Origin: Perca fluviatilis
Taxonomy: Eukaryota > Chordata > Actinopteri > Perciformes > Percidae
Direction of reading: 5' to 3'
Length of the DNA: 64,000 nt
Assembly: GCF_010015445.1 (NCBI RefSeq)
Contig: NC_053126.1
Span: forward strand, 4,582,249 to 4,646,248
Shown: piece after piece, positions 1 through 11,952 of the stretch
Layout of the letters: every line of letters begins with the position of its first letter
Numbering within the stretch: position 1 is the stretch's first letter
The notes under the pieces: model-generated
What the model was told of the DNA's origin: nothing
The model's input: only the letters and a program-made list of their open reading frames with translations
Database searches by the model: none
Program-made: the position numbers and the translations under genes

Positions 1-71
1 TATACTCTTGGGTTTTCTCCGGCCAAATCTTTGGTGGTCCAATCAGCGAACAGAGGGAGTGGCTGAGAACG

Positions 72-407
72 ATGACGTTGAGGTTGTGCGCTAGTTTGAG
101 TTGTAGTTCCGTACTAATGGCGGCGGAGAAAGATGCGAGCGAAGCCATTCGGTCCGTTGTGGCAACGCTGCTGAATATCCAGAAGTTAAAGCCCGAGCAA
201 GACCAATCTTTGCTGAGTTGTGTTGGGGGCCACGATGTTGTGGCCCTCCTCCCCACGGGGTTCGGGAACAGTTTGATTTTCCAGCTCGCTCCATTAGCGG
301 GGAAGGAGTTAGCTAAGGCTAACTCTAGCGATGCTAAGCCAACGTCACGACCAAACGTTAGCGATTGGTTACGGCAGATCCAGAGTGGCTCTGGGCAGAT
401 CCAATAG
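72..407 (+). pseudogene. RecQ-like helicase N-terminal fragment, decayed
   Basis: The frame reads MAAEKDASEAIRSVV from 117, then LKPEQDQSLLSCVGGHDVVA and LLPTGFGNSLIFQLAPLA. LKPEQ..L resembles RecQ motif 0 and PTGFGxS is the Walker A loop. Such RecQ/BLM-like N-termini are multicopy in fish genomes, so this is likely a dispersed repeat copy. The Walker A Lys (GKS) is Asn here. Similarity stops after about residue 78, where the sequence becomes unrelated (KANSSDAKPTS), and no DEAH-like motif follows. It cannot be an active ATPase. Confidence 0.6.
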
Positions 408-489
408 TTTTAAACTTCAACAGAGTCCCCGCCTTCAAGGAAGTTAACACTTGTCAATGGAGAGAGGCCAGACTCTCTGGACAAATGAA

Positions 490-722
490 ATGTACCAGAG
501 TCTGGTAGAACCAGGATAATGTACCAGAGTATGGTAGGACCAGGCTAGTGTACCAGAGTCTGGTAGGACCAGGCTAGTGTACCAGAGTCTGGTAGGACCA
601 GGCTAATGTACCAGAGTCTGGTAGGACCAGGCTAGTGTACCAGAGTCTGGTAGGACCAGGCTAGTGTAGTGTACCAGAGTCTGGTAGGACCAGGCTAATG
701 GACCAGAATCTAGTAGGACCAG
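490..722. repeat. 29-bp minisatellite, about 8 copies
   Basis: The unit is about TGTACCAGAGTCTGGTAGGA plus CCAGGCTAG. Eight copies follow one another with small changes; one copy has a short GTGTA insertion near 665 and the outer copies are the most diverged. Each unit contains ACCAGAGTCTGGT, a 6-bp inverted repeat around one base. Confidence 0.9.
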
Positions 723-2922
723 GGGGACGACATAAATACACCAGCAAAATGACATGAATCAAGAGAATGCAGAGGTGTGCTTGTCTGTGTCAAAATTCAG
801 AGGTAAACACAAAAAAGCTTAAAAAGACTCAGTGCCAAATGCGTGAAACTTAGTTTTTTTATTATTAATACTCAACACTTCATTTTGTTCATCATGTACA
901 AAGAGAAAGAATAGTCTTATTTGAGCACTTATAATTCAATATTATCCTTATTAGAAGTACCTTAATGTTTATTTAATTTTTTTGCAATTTTGTCATGACG
1001 TGGTTAATTTTGTTATTGAGATTACTTTGATAGTTTCCATACAAAAAAAACAAGGTAAATGTCTCACCGCAGTATTCAGTATTTACACAACCTGTACAAT
1101 TATTTGTTTTTGTGTTGTTTTTCTGTTCGTATGGTGTAAAAATGTGGGTTGTTTTTTTTATTTCAAAGAAAAGGGCCACAAAAAGAGAAAAGAATGGCCA
1201 AGAATAATATTATGTATATCATTATGTATACAATTGATACTATTCATATGTTACACGTTTGTCAACCCACAGTAAATTGAATCAGGCTATGTAGTTTCAG
1301 TGAAGATGTGAGTTCACCTTGTGAAATACATTTAGTAGCAACCCCTTATGTCATTTTTCATTCAGCTAAAGCAATCCCTTCATAACTGTACCAATGGGGA
1401 GGATGGAAAATAGCAATATTAAACAAACAAAACTGTACACAATTTAATAGAAAATGCTGCGTCAATATAAAGCAATATCAATACATATTAATACACGTAC
1501 ACACAGATAGAACTTTTAAAATATGAGTAACCAAGTTCTGCAATGAATTAGGGTGAATTGGAAAACGATAAGCAGCTAAATTACAAATGGACCTTCACAA
1601 CAACTCAATCATATAATATCACAGTATAATCCTTCCTATCTGCATGTGCGAAAAACGCAATTAGCAACTCAATATGATAGAAATACCGACGTCAAATACC
1701 TTTTCCTCCAAAACACACGCACAAAAAAAAATACATTTTCACGAGTCAGTTTAACCGGTAACATCGATCCCTGTAGCCGACCACGTCGCGCTCTTATTTG
1801 GTCCCGTGTGTCAGTATCTCTGACGGACAGAACACGCGTCAGCTGAGGCGATGTGTACATCCTCCACCTTCAGGATGCTCCAGCCCCGCTGACTTTGCCA
1901 CGGCCGTTTCTTGTGTTGTAAAAAATGTGACACAGTGTTTTTTTTTTTTTTGCTCTACGCGACCCATTTCAACAAATGCGTTGTGGCGTGCTCGTGTGCG
2001 GAGAAGTGAGCCCTGGTACCGATTCGGCCGTAAGGGAAATAACGACTTCTGACGAGCCGTGCTTCGCTCGGCATCGCTGCTCGGCCTGCACACGCTGGCT
2101 GCAGAGCAGAGCAGCTGGAGGTGGTAAAGGCCTGGTGGTAGCATGTTGGCCACAGTGTCAGGCGCACCTTGACTTCCCGACCAGCAGCTGGAAAATGGCC
2201 CTAGCTCGCCCTTTCCAACGCATGGGGAAAAAAAAACACACAAAAAAAAAAATAACAGGAAGTGATGAAGTATCGCATACCGCTTACAGTAAGAGCTTTT
2301 TTCTGTCATCCTGATTTTTTTCAATTGCAAATAAGGGATGAGGAGCGTGGTGGCTTGTAAGAAAATTATGCAAACCTACACGGAGTTCACGTGCACAGAT
2401 ACATTTTTCACTTTTCAATCAACCCTCTAGACATGAAAGCAGTTGAGGAGAAAAACAGAAGAGATATGAATTTATTCTCTGAAGGCTGAGACGAAAATTA
2501 TAGAGACTTATTGGAATCAGTACCATACAGAAGTGTGTGTGTGTGTGGGATTTCTGACTGCATGGGGTAAAAACTGCACATGTGCACAACAAATTATATT
2601 TCCAGTCTCGTACTGAGAAGCAAGCAGTTGCACAAACATAAGTCAGTGTCCGAGGCTCTCTGTCTAATAACACAGTTTAGTAATATGTGAGCTTGAATGT
2701 AGCAACAGCAGTTGATTCCCCTGAAGCAAAACTCTCCATAACATGAGACATGGCAGAACAAATGTTGCACCTTTTAATAATAAGGGGTTGCACAAATGCA
2801 TTTCAGCTTCAAATGGATTCTCAATGAGATGAAACTACACTCACTCCTGGTTTTCCCACAAGATTGTGCTGAAATCCTCCGCAACATTAACGCCGTCAAC
2901 ACTGGGGAATGGCCAGCGTGCA

Positions 2923-2924
<2 letters not shown>

Positions 2925-2955
<31 letters not shown>
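2925..2955. repeat. (TG)n microsatellite in the probable 3' UTR
   Basis: A plain dinucleotide run. In the minus-strand transcript it would read (CA)n. Confidence 0.9.
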
Positions 2956-2957
<2 letters not shown>

Positions 2958-4063
2958 TCCTTTACCACAGTGATGTCTATCCCAAACACAGAGAGGGAAG
3001 AGGATAGGCCAGGCCGACGATGGCTCTAAATTCTGTGTGCAAACACCGTTAAAGAGCCCAGGTGAGAAGAAAGAAAAAAAAAAAGGGCAACAAAAACACA
3101 AATATCTTGTAAGTTTTTTTAACAAGGATTGCTGCTTAAAAATGAAGGATCACAATATACTGCCTCTATATGCAAATATCATCTATGTATACATGTAATA
3201 TTGTATTCCATAAATGTGTAGATAATTGAGTCGATCTCAAAAAGCATGACGAAGAGCTTACCTTAAAAGAGAGAATCTAACACAATTCAAGGGAAACTTA
3301 GCGAAGACTCCTAAAACTAAACTTTCCCCCTTTTTTTAATCACCAAACGTCTACACCTACAGTAAAGTATCCTCGATTTCCAACACGTTAGTGAAAATAT
3401 GAAAAAAAGCATAATTCTTAACATAATAAGTATACTGATTGGTAAACTATTATAATTAAGTAAACATGAGACTTAAAGTAAAAAGGTGCAATTATATCAC
3501 TTATGATTAGTAATATTTGTGTCTTAAGTATATTTTTGCATAATTTTGTCGATGACTTTTTTCGTTTTTATCAGTTTTTATTATCGTTTTGTTTATTTCT
3601 TAAATTGCTGTAAAACATATTGAAAGTTACATCCTGTCTGTCTGTCGACTGTACAAAGTGAAAAGAGTTTTAAATATATTATTTACAAGGAAAAGATTGA
3701 ACGTACAAATGCTGACACTGATTGATGCCCGCTCCAAAGTCTCTCTTCTTCTGCTCCTTCTTATTTCCCCGTCATTTCCCGTTCTCCTTCTTATACCGTC
3801 TCGCTGATAATGGTTGACCTGAACTCTCGAAAAATGTGTGCGTATAAAAATTCCAGAGATCCCAATCTATTCATTAGGAGAGTCATAGGGTTGTGGGGGG
3901 GGGGGGTAGATGGATGGATCAGTTTGATTTAAGGCTAACTCGATCAGTCTCACTTTGATGGTGTTGTCTGTGGAGCGAGGGACGAGTAGGAGGAGAGGCT
4001 GTTGAACTTATGAATAGTTATCAGAAAAAAACAGCGGTTATCATTCAATCGTGATTTGCTTCC

Positions 4064-4066
4064 ACA

Positions 4067-4117
<51 letters not shown>

Positions 4118-4118
4118 C
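4064..4118. repeat. (CACG)n tetranucleotide microsatellite
   Basis: About 13 near-perfect CACG units, each with one CpG, surrounded by CpG-poor AT-rich DNA. Confidence 0.9.
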
Positions 4119-5739
4119 ACGGCAACCTATTACATTGGTGCATTTAGATAAGGATATAAGATAGAAGTCCGCAAGGACAAAGATCACACTCTACACACTC
4201 CAGCAGCTCCAGGCTCAGGCCAGCACTCCTTCGCAATCTCCCGCAGCCCTTGAACTTCTGACGCCGCCAGCTAATCGAAGATCAAACCTTTTAATAGTAC
4301 GTATACATTTACAGTTAATGATCATCAGACAGCTCTGGGGGGGTTGGGGGGGTTGGGGGGGGCATGGTGATGGGATGATAAGGCATGTCTACTGAAGTGC
4401 CTGAACCTACACCGAGTAAAAAGGTCCTGTGCAATACAATGAGGCCTCTCCAGCAAAAAAAAAATACTATCTACATCAGTTAAAGTGAAAAGCCGGAAAG
4501 CGTTCGCAAGATGGCCGCCTTCAGGACGCCTTCGGGACGCCTTCCGGACGCCTCTGTCAGTGTCGAAGAGGCCTCTCCCAAATCGACATCCTCCTCGGCT
4601 CGAGCTTTAATCGGTATCCTTGTCACAGGGCGACACCATTTTTCCTACACATTTTTTTGTTATCAGCAGTGCATATATTTATCATACACAATGTACAAAC
4701 AAAGCGTTCTGTGCGCGCCTCTCAGACTGCTGACGTGAGTGAATAAGTTAACGCCTTCTACGAGATACTGGTGAGAGGCGGGAAAATAAATTACATACAA
4801 AGGTGAGTGCCTGGTGACTGTCATCATGTAACCTGAATAAAAGAAGTGGTCTAAAGGCTGCCGTGTTGTGAAGTGAGACGCGGTCGGTCTATCCGTGACA
4901 TCCTAAAAATACATCTGGTTCGTAAAGCGCTGCCCACGTTCGACATATGAAATCAATTTTCTTACGAAGTTATAAAACATCTCCTCTTGGAGCTAAACCA
5001 TCGGCTGCAGTGTCTCAAAGCCTTGCTGTAAATTCCCACTGCAGCTTTGGCTCAATAGAACGTGAAGAGAGTCACCGAGTCAAAGCATGCCGGTCCGTCC
5101 CGGCGCTGCCTGCCGCGCGGGGACGGGCGCGTGAACCGGAGGACACATCCACTGGAGACCATTAAGACACGTCCTTCCTCTCAGCCTCTTCAGCTTTCGG
5201 ACGAAACGCGCCGATCACAGTAACACAAGTTCAGACCGACAAAATCCGCATGTGTTTAAAGTGTGAGTGAATGTGTTTGTGTGTGCACTTCATTTGTAAC
5301 GTCTTGAAACATTAAAGAAGGATCTGTCAGCTCTAAACATGTCTTTCCAGATCCAGATTTTTTTCCACAAGGAGCAAATAAATGTATGAGCATGAAGTAG
5401 AATATTCTACAGAAACCATTGAAAAGAAGAAGTTAAGGACTCAGTCTTTCTGGCTGGTTGGTTGAACTCAGAACAGCCGTCCTGCTGCCACAGCAGGACC
5501 ACAGGATCCAACTACAGGTACTAAAACAGTAGTGAAATATCATACCAGCGGAACATAAAACAAATTAAAAAAACAAACTTATTTCATAATCAGCGCTAAC
5601 ATCTTTGTTATTCACAATGTTATCAATATTATTGTTGTTCTTATACCCTGTTTTTTTTGTTTTCTATAAGAATATCTTATTATCATCCATGATTGTATTT
5701 CTCAAAGCAAACAAGATCAGCTCATTTGGCGTTGGGGGA

Positions 5740-5800
5740 TGAGGAGGAGGGAGGAGGAGGAGGGGAGGGGGGTGGGGGTGGGGGTGGGGGAGAGACGAGT
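5740..5800 (+). repeat. G-rich purine tract with G-quadruplex potential
   Basis: On the plus strand, GGAGGA repeats pass into a run of GGGGTGGGGGTGGGGG type with at least four G-runs of four or more. The transcript strand is C-rich. It lies about 0.7 kb after the grin2b stop codon. Confidence 0.6.
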
Positions 5801-6486
5801 TGGGACGGAGAGGACACAGACAGGCCGGGCTGTCTCCTTCCACAGAGACAGGCAGAGAGTCATCTCCTGTGTCGCCGGCTGCGGTAAGCGCGACAACGTC
5901 TCCGTTCGGCGGTGACACAGGGGCAGATGGGCTCGCTCGCTCTCGCCAGTCTTTTCCTCAGAGGCGCCTCGGCGGGAGCTCTCGCGTCGACAAGCCAATC
6001 GCATCGCACCAGGCTCACACGTCCAGTATCAAACTAAAAGATGAGCTGTCGCCTCTTTGCGATAACAGCCGAGTACATCGACTTCTGCGTCACCGGTGGG
6101 TGAAAATAATGGACTTGGGGAGTCGAGCGCATTTGTGTTATGTTGAGGGAGGGAGAGGGGGGGGATGTTGATTGACCGTGAGTGGACATAAAAGTAGAGT
6201 AGCTTTGGCCGTGTCTGAGAGAGGGTTAACATCCCACACCTCCTCAGAGTGTCCTGATTTTTTAACCCAGATTTTGTACTCTATGTTTTCTCTATGTCAC
6301 AGTCTCTAGTCCTCTCCTCTTAACTAATCGTGCTGTCCCAATATGGGCTAGGGTTGCAGTGTGTGGACAGTGTCTTTTAAAATCATCCCTGATCTCCTAA
6401 CACTAGTACATGCCTCTATTACTCCCCCCCACCCCCTTCCTCCCTCGCCATCGTCCGCTCCTCCTCCCCCTTTTTTAGTTTTGTTC

Positions 6487-6721
6487 TCACACGTCAGACT
6501 CAATGCTGGAGAGTTTCTCGTACACATGGCCATTGCTTCCGTTGAAGGGACGCGGGGGGCCCACCCCCAGCATGGAGCCGTGGTGGTTCATTCCACCGTG
6601 GCTGAGCTCTTTCGGGAACCGGGGGGTCACGTTGGACATCACCCCGGCCGTGGCGGACGCCGGCAGATATGACGTCGTGCTCATCTGGCTCCTGAAGTCA
6701 CTTCGGCTGTTTTTGGCAACT

Positions 6722-6759
<38 letters not shown>

Positions 6760-8823
6760 TTTCATGTAATACTGTTTGGCTCCGTGCATCAGACACTGGT
6801 CGTCCCCAAAGGTGGGTATAAAGGGGTTTTGGTTTACCCTGTCGGGGTAAAGAGATTTGGATAAAGAGAACCCTCCCCCACCTCCTCCTTCCATCAAAGA
6901 CCTGTCCCGGTCTCGCATGTCTCTCTCTCCGATGGAGCGGCGGTGGAGGCCCTCGCCGCCTCTGAACAGGCCGAATGGCGAGCCGGGTCTTTTCCGGCCC
7001 TCACCTGCGTAAAACAATGGGTCCCGGTCTCTTTCCCTTTCTCTCTCCGAGCCCCCGTGACGCTCAAATATGTTTGCGAAGGGGCTGGAGCCCTCCATGT
7101 AGCGTTCTTTCTCCTTCAAGCTAACACTCCTGGGTGGGGGCAGCATCCCTCCCATACCCGCGCCGCTCATCCCTCCAACGCCCCCTAGGCCCATCAGACT
7201 TCCCATCCCACCTGACTCCTCTTTCTGAAGGTCCACAAACGCGTCATACGAGTGCTGCCGCCTCAGTTGTTTGCCCAATCCTCCACTCTTTCTCCTCGGC
7301 TGGCCCTGAGGTTGAGACTGAGGGCCTGCACCCATGCCGCCGCCGCCTCCTCCTCCTCCCCCGCCTTTCCCTCCCCCCATCTGTTCCAAGAGGTGGTTGT
7401 TGTCCTCGCTGATATCGTAGAGGTTTCCTGTCTTTTTACAGCCCTCGCAGCGCATGCAGGTCGCAGAGCTGGGGCGGCTGTTTCCTCCGCCTCCAGAGGA
7501 CCCGCAGCTCATACCACCACCGTACCCAACACCACCACCCCCTCCTCCATGCATGGACATCTGCTTGCCCACTCCTCCCCCGCTAGCCCGGCAGTTCCTG
7601 CACTCCCACTCTCCCCCTGCTAGCCCAGATCCTCCCCCACTCTTTGAATCTGACTTTTTGGGTTTGCCCTTAAGAAAGTCATCCACTGGAACCAGGGTGG
7701 TGCAGGTCGGCACTCCTCCATCTCTACTCCCAGGGCCCTCTGTCAGGTCCACGTGTTCCCACTGAGGGACGCCCTCTTTGGGCCGAAACTGGTCCAAATA
7801 AAAATCCCTAACGCTCTCCTTTTCTCTGAAGAGATAGGAGTTCCCGTCGTTGTTGCCTCCTCCACCTCCTCCTCCTCCTCCTCCTCTCTTCCGTTCAGCG
7901 GGCAAAAGCGGTGGGGAGGTAGAGCGGTGGCCGTGGTAATGGTGGTGGCTGATGTGGTAGGGTTTCCTCCTGTAGCCCAGCTCAATCTCGTCCAGCTCCC
8001 GTCTGGACTTGGCAGAGGCCGGCCTCTTTTTCAGGCTATCGCGGTACTGTTTGCGCTTCTTGGCATTACCCTCCAGGTTCCCATAAGTTACTGTGTGCGT
8101 GGAAATGTCCGAGACATCTGAGCGTATATTCCCATCGTCATCGCCTCTCCCTCCACAGTAGCCGTGCCCAGGGATAAACGTGGAACTTGAGGCGCCTCCC
8201 TTGAAGGAGAACTTCCCGTACAGGTCCGGCAGGCCTCCCTTAAAGCTCTGGCTCGAGGGGGGAGTCTGTCCAGACAGCAGGTCAAACTTGCTCATGTTCC
8301 TGTGGGTCAGTGCTGAGCATGGCTGGGTGGTGAAAATAGGGGCCATCCCTCCGCCCAGGCTGTCACAGTCGAACATGCCCCCCTCCAGAGAACTAGCACT
8401 GCCCAGACTGTGGGGCCTGTTGGGAGCCGGTCCGCTGAGCCCCAGTGTTGAGCCATGGTGGTGCAGGTAGTGGTCCTGGTACAGATTACTGTCCTTCAGG
8501 TGGAGGTTGCCAAACGTCCTCTCCACCTCACTGATGTAGTCGCTGAACATGTTGTCTTCCGGGATGTAAGGTGGCTTGCAGTCGGAGTGGCCCGCCAAGC
8601 TGCGCCGGTGTTCAGAGATGTCATAAACCGAGGATTCCCGGCGGATGAAGTCCAGAGCGCTGTGGGGTGAGCCGTTCACCCCCGACAGGGAGGCCATGTT
8701 CTTGGCGGTGCGTAGGAGGCGCATAATGTTGGAATGCGTGTTGTTCATAGTGGCTGATGGGGAGTTCAATGCCGAGCTGCTCTTCTCCTCAATCTGCACA
8801 CCGTGGATACAGCTGTAGATGCC
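6487..8823 (-). CDS. grin2b: grin2b last exon: cytoplasmic tail
   Basis: 2,337 nt including TGA; acceptor ACACAG before 8823. It encodes 778 residues from [13 protein letters not shown] to [11 protein letters not shown]. Conserved GluN2B landmarks in order: the juxtamembrane Cys, [60 protein letters not shown], a Cys cluster [19 protein letters not shown] (palmitoylation cluster in mammals), [17 protein letters not shown] (CaMKII), [24 protein letters not shown] and the PDZ ligand ESDV. It is longer than the mammalian last exon (about 640 residues). The excess is low-complexity: several poly-Gly runs and 12 Gln codons at 6721-6756. The tail binds PSD-95-type proteins, CaMKII and AP-2 in mammals. 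Confidence 0.97.
6721..6756 (-). repeat. coding CAG/CAA repeat (12 Gln)
   Basis: Within the last exon the minus strand reads CAA, nine CAG, then two CAA. The position falls between the conserved blocks [15 protein letters not shown] and the terminal region, where mammalian GluN2B has no poly-Gln. Confidence 0.95.
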
Positions 8824-9038
8824 CTGTGTGGGGAAATAAAGGCATTAAACAGTGACATTTGGTACATTTACAGTAACCATCATTATTCACTAATATTGTA
8901 ATTTAAGTTGACAAAAACATCAGACTGCAGCTGCATTGCACCCTGACCAGCCCACATTTTAGAACCTACGGTAGATGACATAAGGTGAATAAAGCTCTTT
9001 CTGCTGATGCCGTCAATCCATTGCTCATTAAACACAAT

Positions 9039-10080
9039 GGGCCCTATTTTAACGATCTGAAACGCAAGTATGAAACGCAAAACGCAAGTAGCTTTGTGGG
9101 CGGATCTCGAGCGCTGTTGCTATTATACCAGCGGGATAAATGACTCTTGCGCCCGACGCAAATCTTAAATGGGTTGGTCTGAAGTAGCTAGGTGTGGTTT
9201 GGGCGTAACGTGCAATAAACCAATCAGAGCGTCATCTCACATTCCCTTTAAGAGCAGGCGCTTGTTCCATGGCGGATTGCTATTATGACGGCGGATTTGC
9301 GCTGGGCGCGCCAGCGGGAGCTGTCCGGGATGCGGCAAAGTAATAAATGCCCGTCTTGGCCGGGTGGCGAAGTTGGCTCGCGGCCTCGGGCGCATTCTCA
9401 AAGTCTGGAGAGGAATGCTGCAGCCATGCAGCGTGGGCCTCAAAACGCGCCCACCTGCTCCTGTTGTGCCCCTTCCTCTTCCCCCACTCCATCTCCGTCC
9501 ACCCCCCCCGCCCAGGAGCGCATCGCGCATTACTCCCGGACCAGATCCCGCCGGAGTTCAACATCACGTCTCCTTAAGTCCTCTAATATTTCCTCATTTA
9601 TGTCATCAACACATCCATGATTCATGGAAATGTGTAAATCAAAAGAATGCTGCGACTTTTTGAGGACTGTACTGTAAAGTGCCTCCTGATCTATCCAAAC
9701 ACCTGAAGCGCATTTTCAGTATATTTTCCTTTGTAATTATGTATGGTTTGCAAAAATGGGAACTGCTGCATCCATTTAGATGAGAGAAGTGTATGCGCGT
9801 TGTGCACACGCTACATTATGGCCAAGCATGCGCCCCTAAAATAGCATCTGAATAACGCGCCACTGACTTTAGACTAGCGCCACTGACTTTAGACCAGGTT
9901 TTTCCTGGTCAGTGACGGAATTGTTTTCTGAAACTGCAGAATAGCATCAAGTAACGTTTGCGCCGGAACACGCCTTCTCTTTTCGCTGAACCGCCCCCGG
10001 GAGTGCAAATACATTCCCTAATTTACCGACGTGCGTCTGTGGAGGGAAAAGTCCGCTGTGCGTCCGGTGCAAAATAGGAA
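9039..10080. mobile_element. non-autonomous DNA transposon, superfamily uncertain
   Basis: Begins GGGCCCTATTTTAACG and ends GGTGCAAAATAGG, giving an 8-bp terminal inverted repeat (CCTATTTT), with the many GCGCA/ACGC motifs near both ends typical of a common fish repeat. The open frames inside (9285-9620 and others) show no transposase similarity. It lies in the intron between the last two grin2b exons. Confidence 0.6.
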
Positions 10081-10695
10081 TGATACATGCGTCGATGTAC
10101 AAAGGCAATTGACATAAAGTGAGACAGTGCAAGACAGCATACAGTATGAAGACTCAGAGAGGATAGTGTAGCTGCACGGTGGACGATCGATAAAGGCAAA
10201 GGGGCTGCAAAAAAACCCTGGGTCTCACTTGTCAATACCTTCAATCAATGTGATTAGAATTCAGCTGAACAATATCCTCCGGCAGTTATTAAACACCTCA
10301 GTTCCACTGGCGCTCGACACCGCAGCACAATTCCCTCCGAAGAAAAAGGCCAAGCCAAGGAGAAGCCGGCCGAGCGTTAAAGTGACAAAAAAGATAAACT
10401 GCTCCATTTGCATTCAGTGATGTACGATACAATATTCAGATAAAAACGATTGTACGGAGGAGAGCAAACCAGGCATGACAGATGGGGGACGGTAAAAGGA
10501 TCAGATCAATTCCAAACAATGATTTTGCTCAGTTTTTCTCATCTGTAGATGACTATGGAAATAAAAGGATACTTTTGACCACTGTTAAAGATCGATGATC
10601 AGCTGACCTCCGACCTGCTCGCCACTACAGAGGGCAGGAAAGTAGGTTACGGGTCAGCTGGCTGTGAAGCTGCAACTCTTCCCAACCTCCTCCTT

Positions 10696-10981
10696 TTATT
10701 ACAAAGTTCTCAGTGCTTCGGTTAACATGTAGGGACCCTCATTATGCTACCGTGGAAGTTTGGTGATATTTTGAGCCTTTTTAGTGGTATAAAATAGCGA
10801 TCTGTTTTTACTTTCCCTGTGCCCCGAATACTAGCGTTGTAAGCTAATCAGTGGTTCGCGCTAGATTCTTTCAAGTTACAAACACATTCGATTAGCATGA
10901 AAACATGTCCCAGAGAACAGTCGACTGGGTACACATCTGTTATTAACCCCTAGGTTCATTTTGCCCCGGAATTGTCCTTTA
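10696..10981. mobile_element. interspersed repeat, copy 1 (MITE-like)
   Basis: Closely similar to 14737-15008 in the same orientation: shared blocks include ACAAAGTTCTCA, TAGGGACCCTCATTATGCTA, TTCGATTAGCATGAAAACAT and the end TGTCCTTTAA. The two copies differ by many substitutions. The TTTAA end resembles the other TTAA-associated MITEs here. An hAT element begins directly after it at 10984. Confidence 0.75.
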
Positions 10982-10983
10982 AC

Positions 10984-11487
10984 TAGGGCTGTGTATTGGC
11001 AAGAACCTGGTGATACGATAAGTATCACGATACATGGGCCACGATTCAATATATTGCAATATATTTCGATACTGTGCGTAAGGCGAAATATTTGGATTTT
11101 TTTTAAAGTATAATTTTAGTAAAACTACTTACAAAAAAAGAAGAAGAAGTTTACTTTAGGTAAACAATTCAGTACACAGAAAATCAAACTGCCAGTTTGG
11201 GATTGGTTCTTAGTGAGCAAATTACGCTACGCTAAAGTAGGCCATTGTTAGCTTCTAGCAAAAAGTCAGGCACCGCTAGGCACGGTTAGGCAATGACACC
11301 AGTGGTGCAACTCAGCATAGCCATCGAGCAGTAGGGGGTTTAAATACAACATAAACGTGAACCACTGTCTTACATGAATATTTTTGCACGTAAACTAAAC
11401 ATTTTAAAAATTAAAAAATAAATAAATCGATATTGTGTTTTTGAAAAACGCGATACTCAAGTGTATCGATTTTCTCTTACACCCCTA
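10984..11487. mobile_element. hAT-like non-autonomous element, 504 bp
   Basis: Termini TAGGGCTGTG and CACCCCTA, interior rich in CGATA and GTATCG. Flanks CCTTTAAC (10976-10983) and CTGTTAAC (11488-11495) match at 6 of 8 positions, as expected of a worn 8-bp target duplication. It holds no coding frame of note. Confidence 0.7.
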
Positions 11488-11952
11488 CTGTTAACAGCTA
11501 AGTATGTAAAGCTTGAACCAAGAGCGGTTAACATAAATACAAAAGAACTCCTCATATTTAAGATATATTGGATTTGGATTGAAATCTTGACGTGGACAAA
11601 TGTAAAATATCACGCAGGGTTTTTCCCCCACTTAGAAGCATCTTTCAATGTTTATCTGGTCCTTCTCTGTCTTATCTGTGTTTCCTTTTTCCATCTGCCT
11701 GTTTATATAACTTGTCATCACTTCGCATCTTTTGTTTTTCTTCTTTTATTGTCTTGATTACACCCCACCTGCTGCCAAATCTGTCAGCTCTTCCCTCCTA
11801 TGACTAACTATGACAACATCCCATTTTGGGCCGACTTTTCCAGAAGCATCCACCTTAATCTTTAGAGGATCTTCCCCACTTCACGTTTTGACAGCGAGTT
11901 TGTGTTGTATTGAGAAATGGTTAGAGCAAGCTCAGTATGAATATTTGTGTTT

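Larger units (their letters stand above)
775..6486 (-). other. probable 3' untranslated region of grin2b
   Basis: This 5.7 kb follows the stop codon in transcript direction. It contains no recognisable exon or transposon, in sharp contrast to the repeat-filled introns, but does have simple repeats at 2925-2955 and 4064-4118. Possible poly(A) signals (AATAAA on the minus strand) are at 3592-3597, 3577-3582, 2471-2476, 968-973 and 858-863. Mammalian GRIN2B has a very long 3' UTR, so a long one here is plausible. The true end cannot be read from sequence alone. The GC-rich block at 1790-2230 is unexplained. Confidence 0.45.

Noticed and set aside
490..722. CRISPR-like repeat array
   Set aside because: Repeats are head-to-tail without unique spacers and the genome is eukaryotic; the 46-bp array at 15464 is likewise a tandem minisatellite.
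1839..2330. 163-residue minus-strand frame
   Set aside because: Composition is irregular, it overlaps poly(T)/poly(A) tracts and shows no known motif; it lies in the probable 3' UTR.
6503..8670. Several plus-strand frames opposite the last exon (for example 7252-7623)
   Set aside because: They are antisense shadows of the GluN2B tail caused by its GC- and Gly-rich codons.
9237..9567. Pro/Arg-rich frames in the 9039 element
   Set aside because: GC-rich chance frames; no transposase signature in any of six frames.
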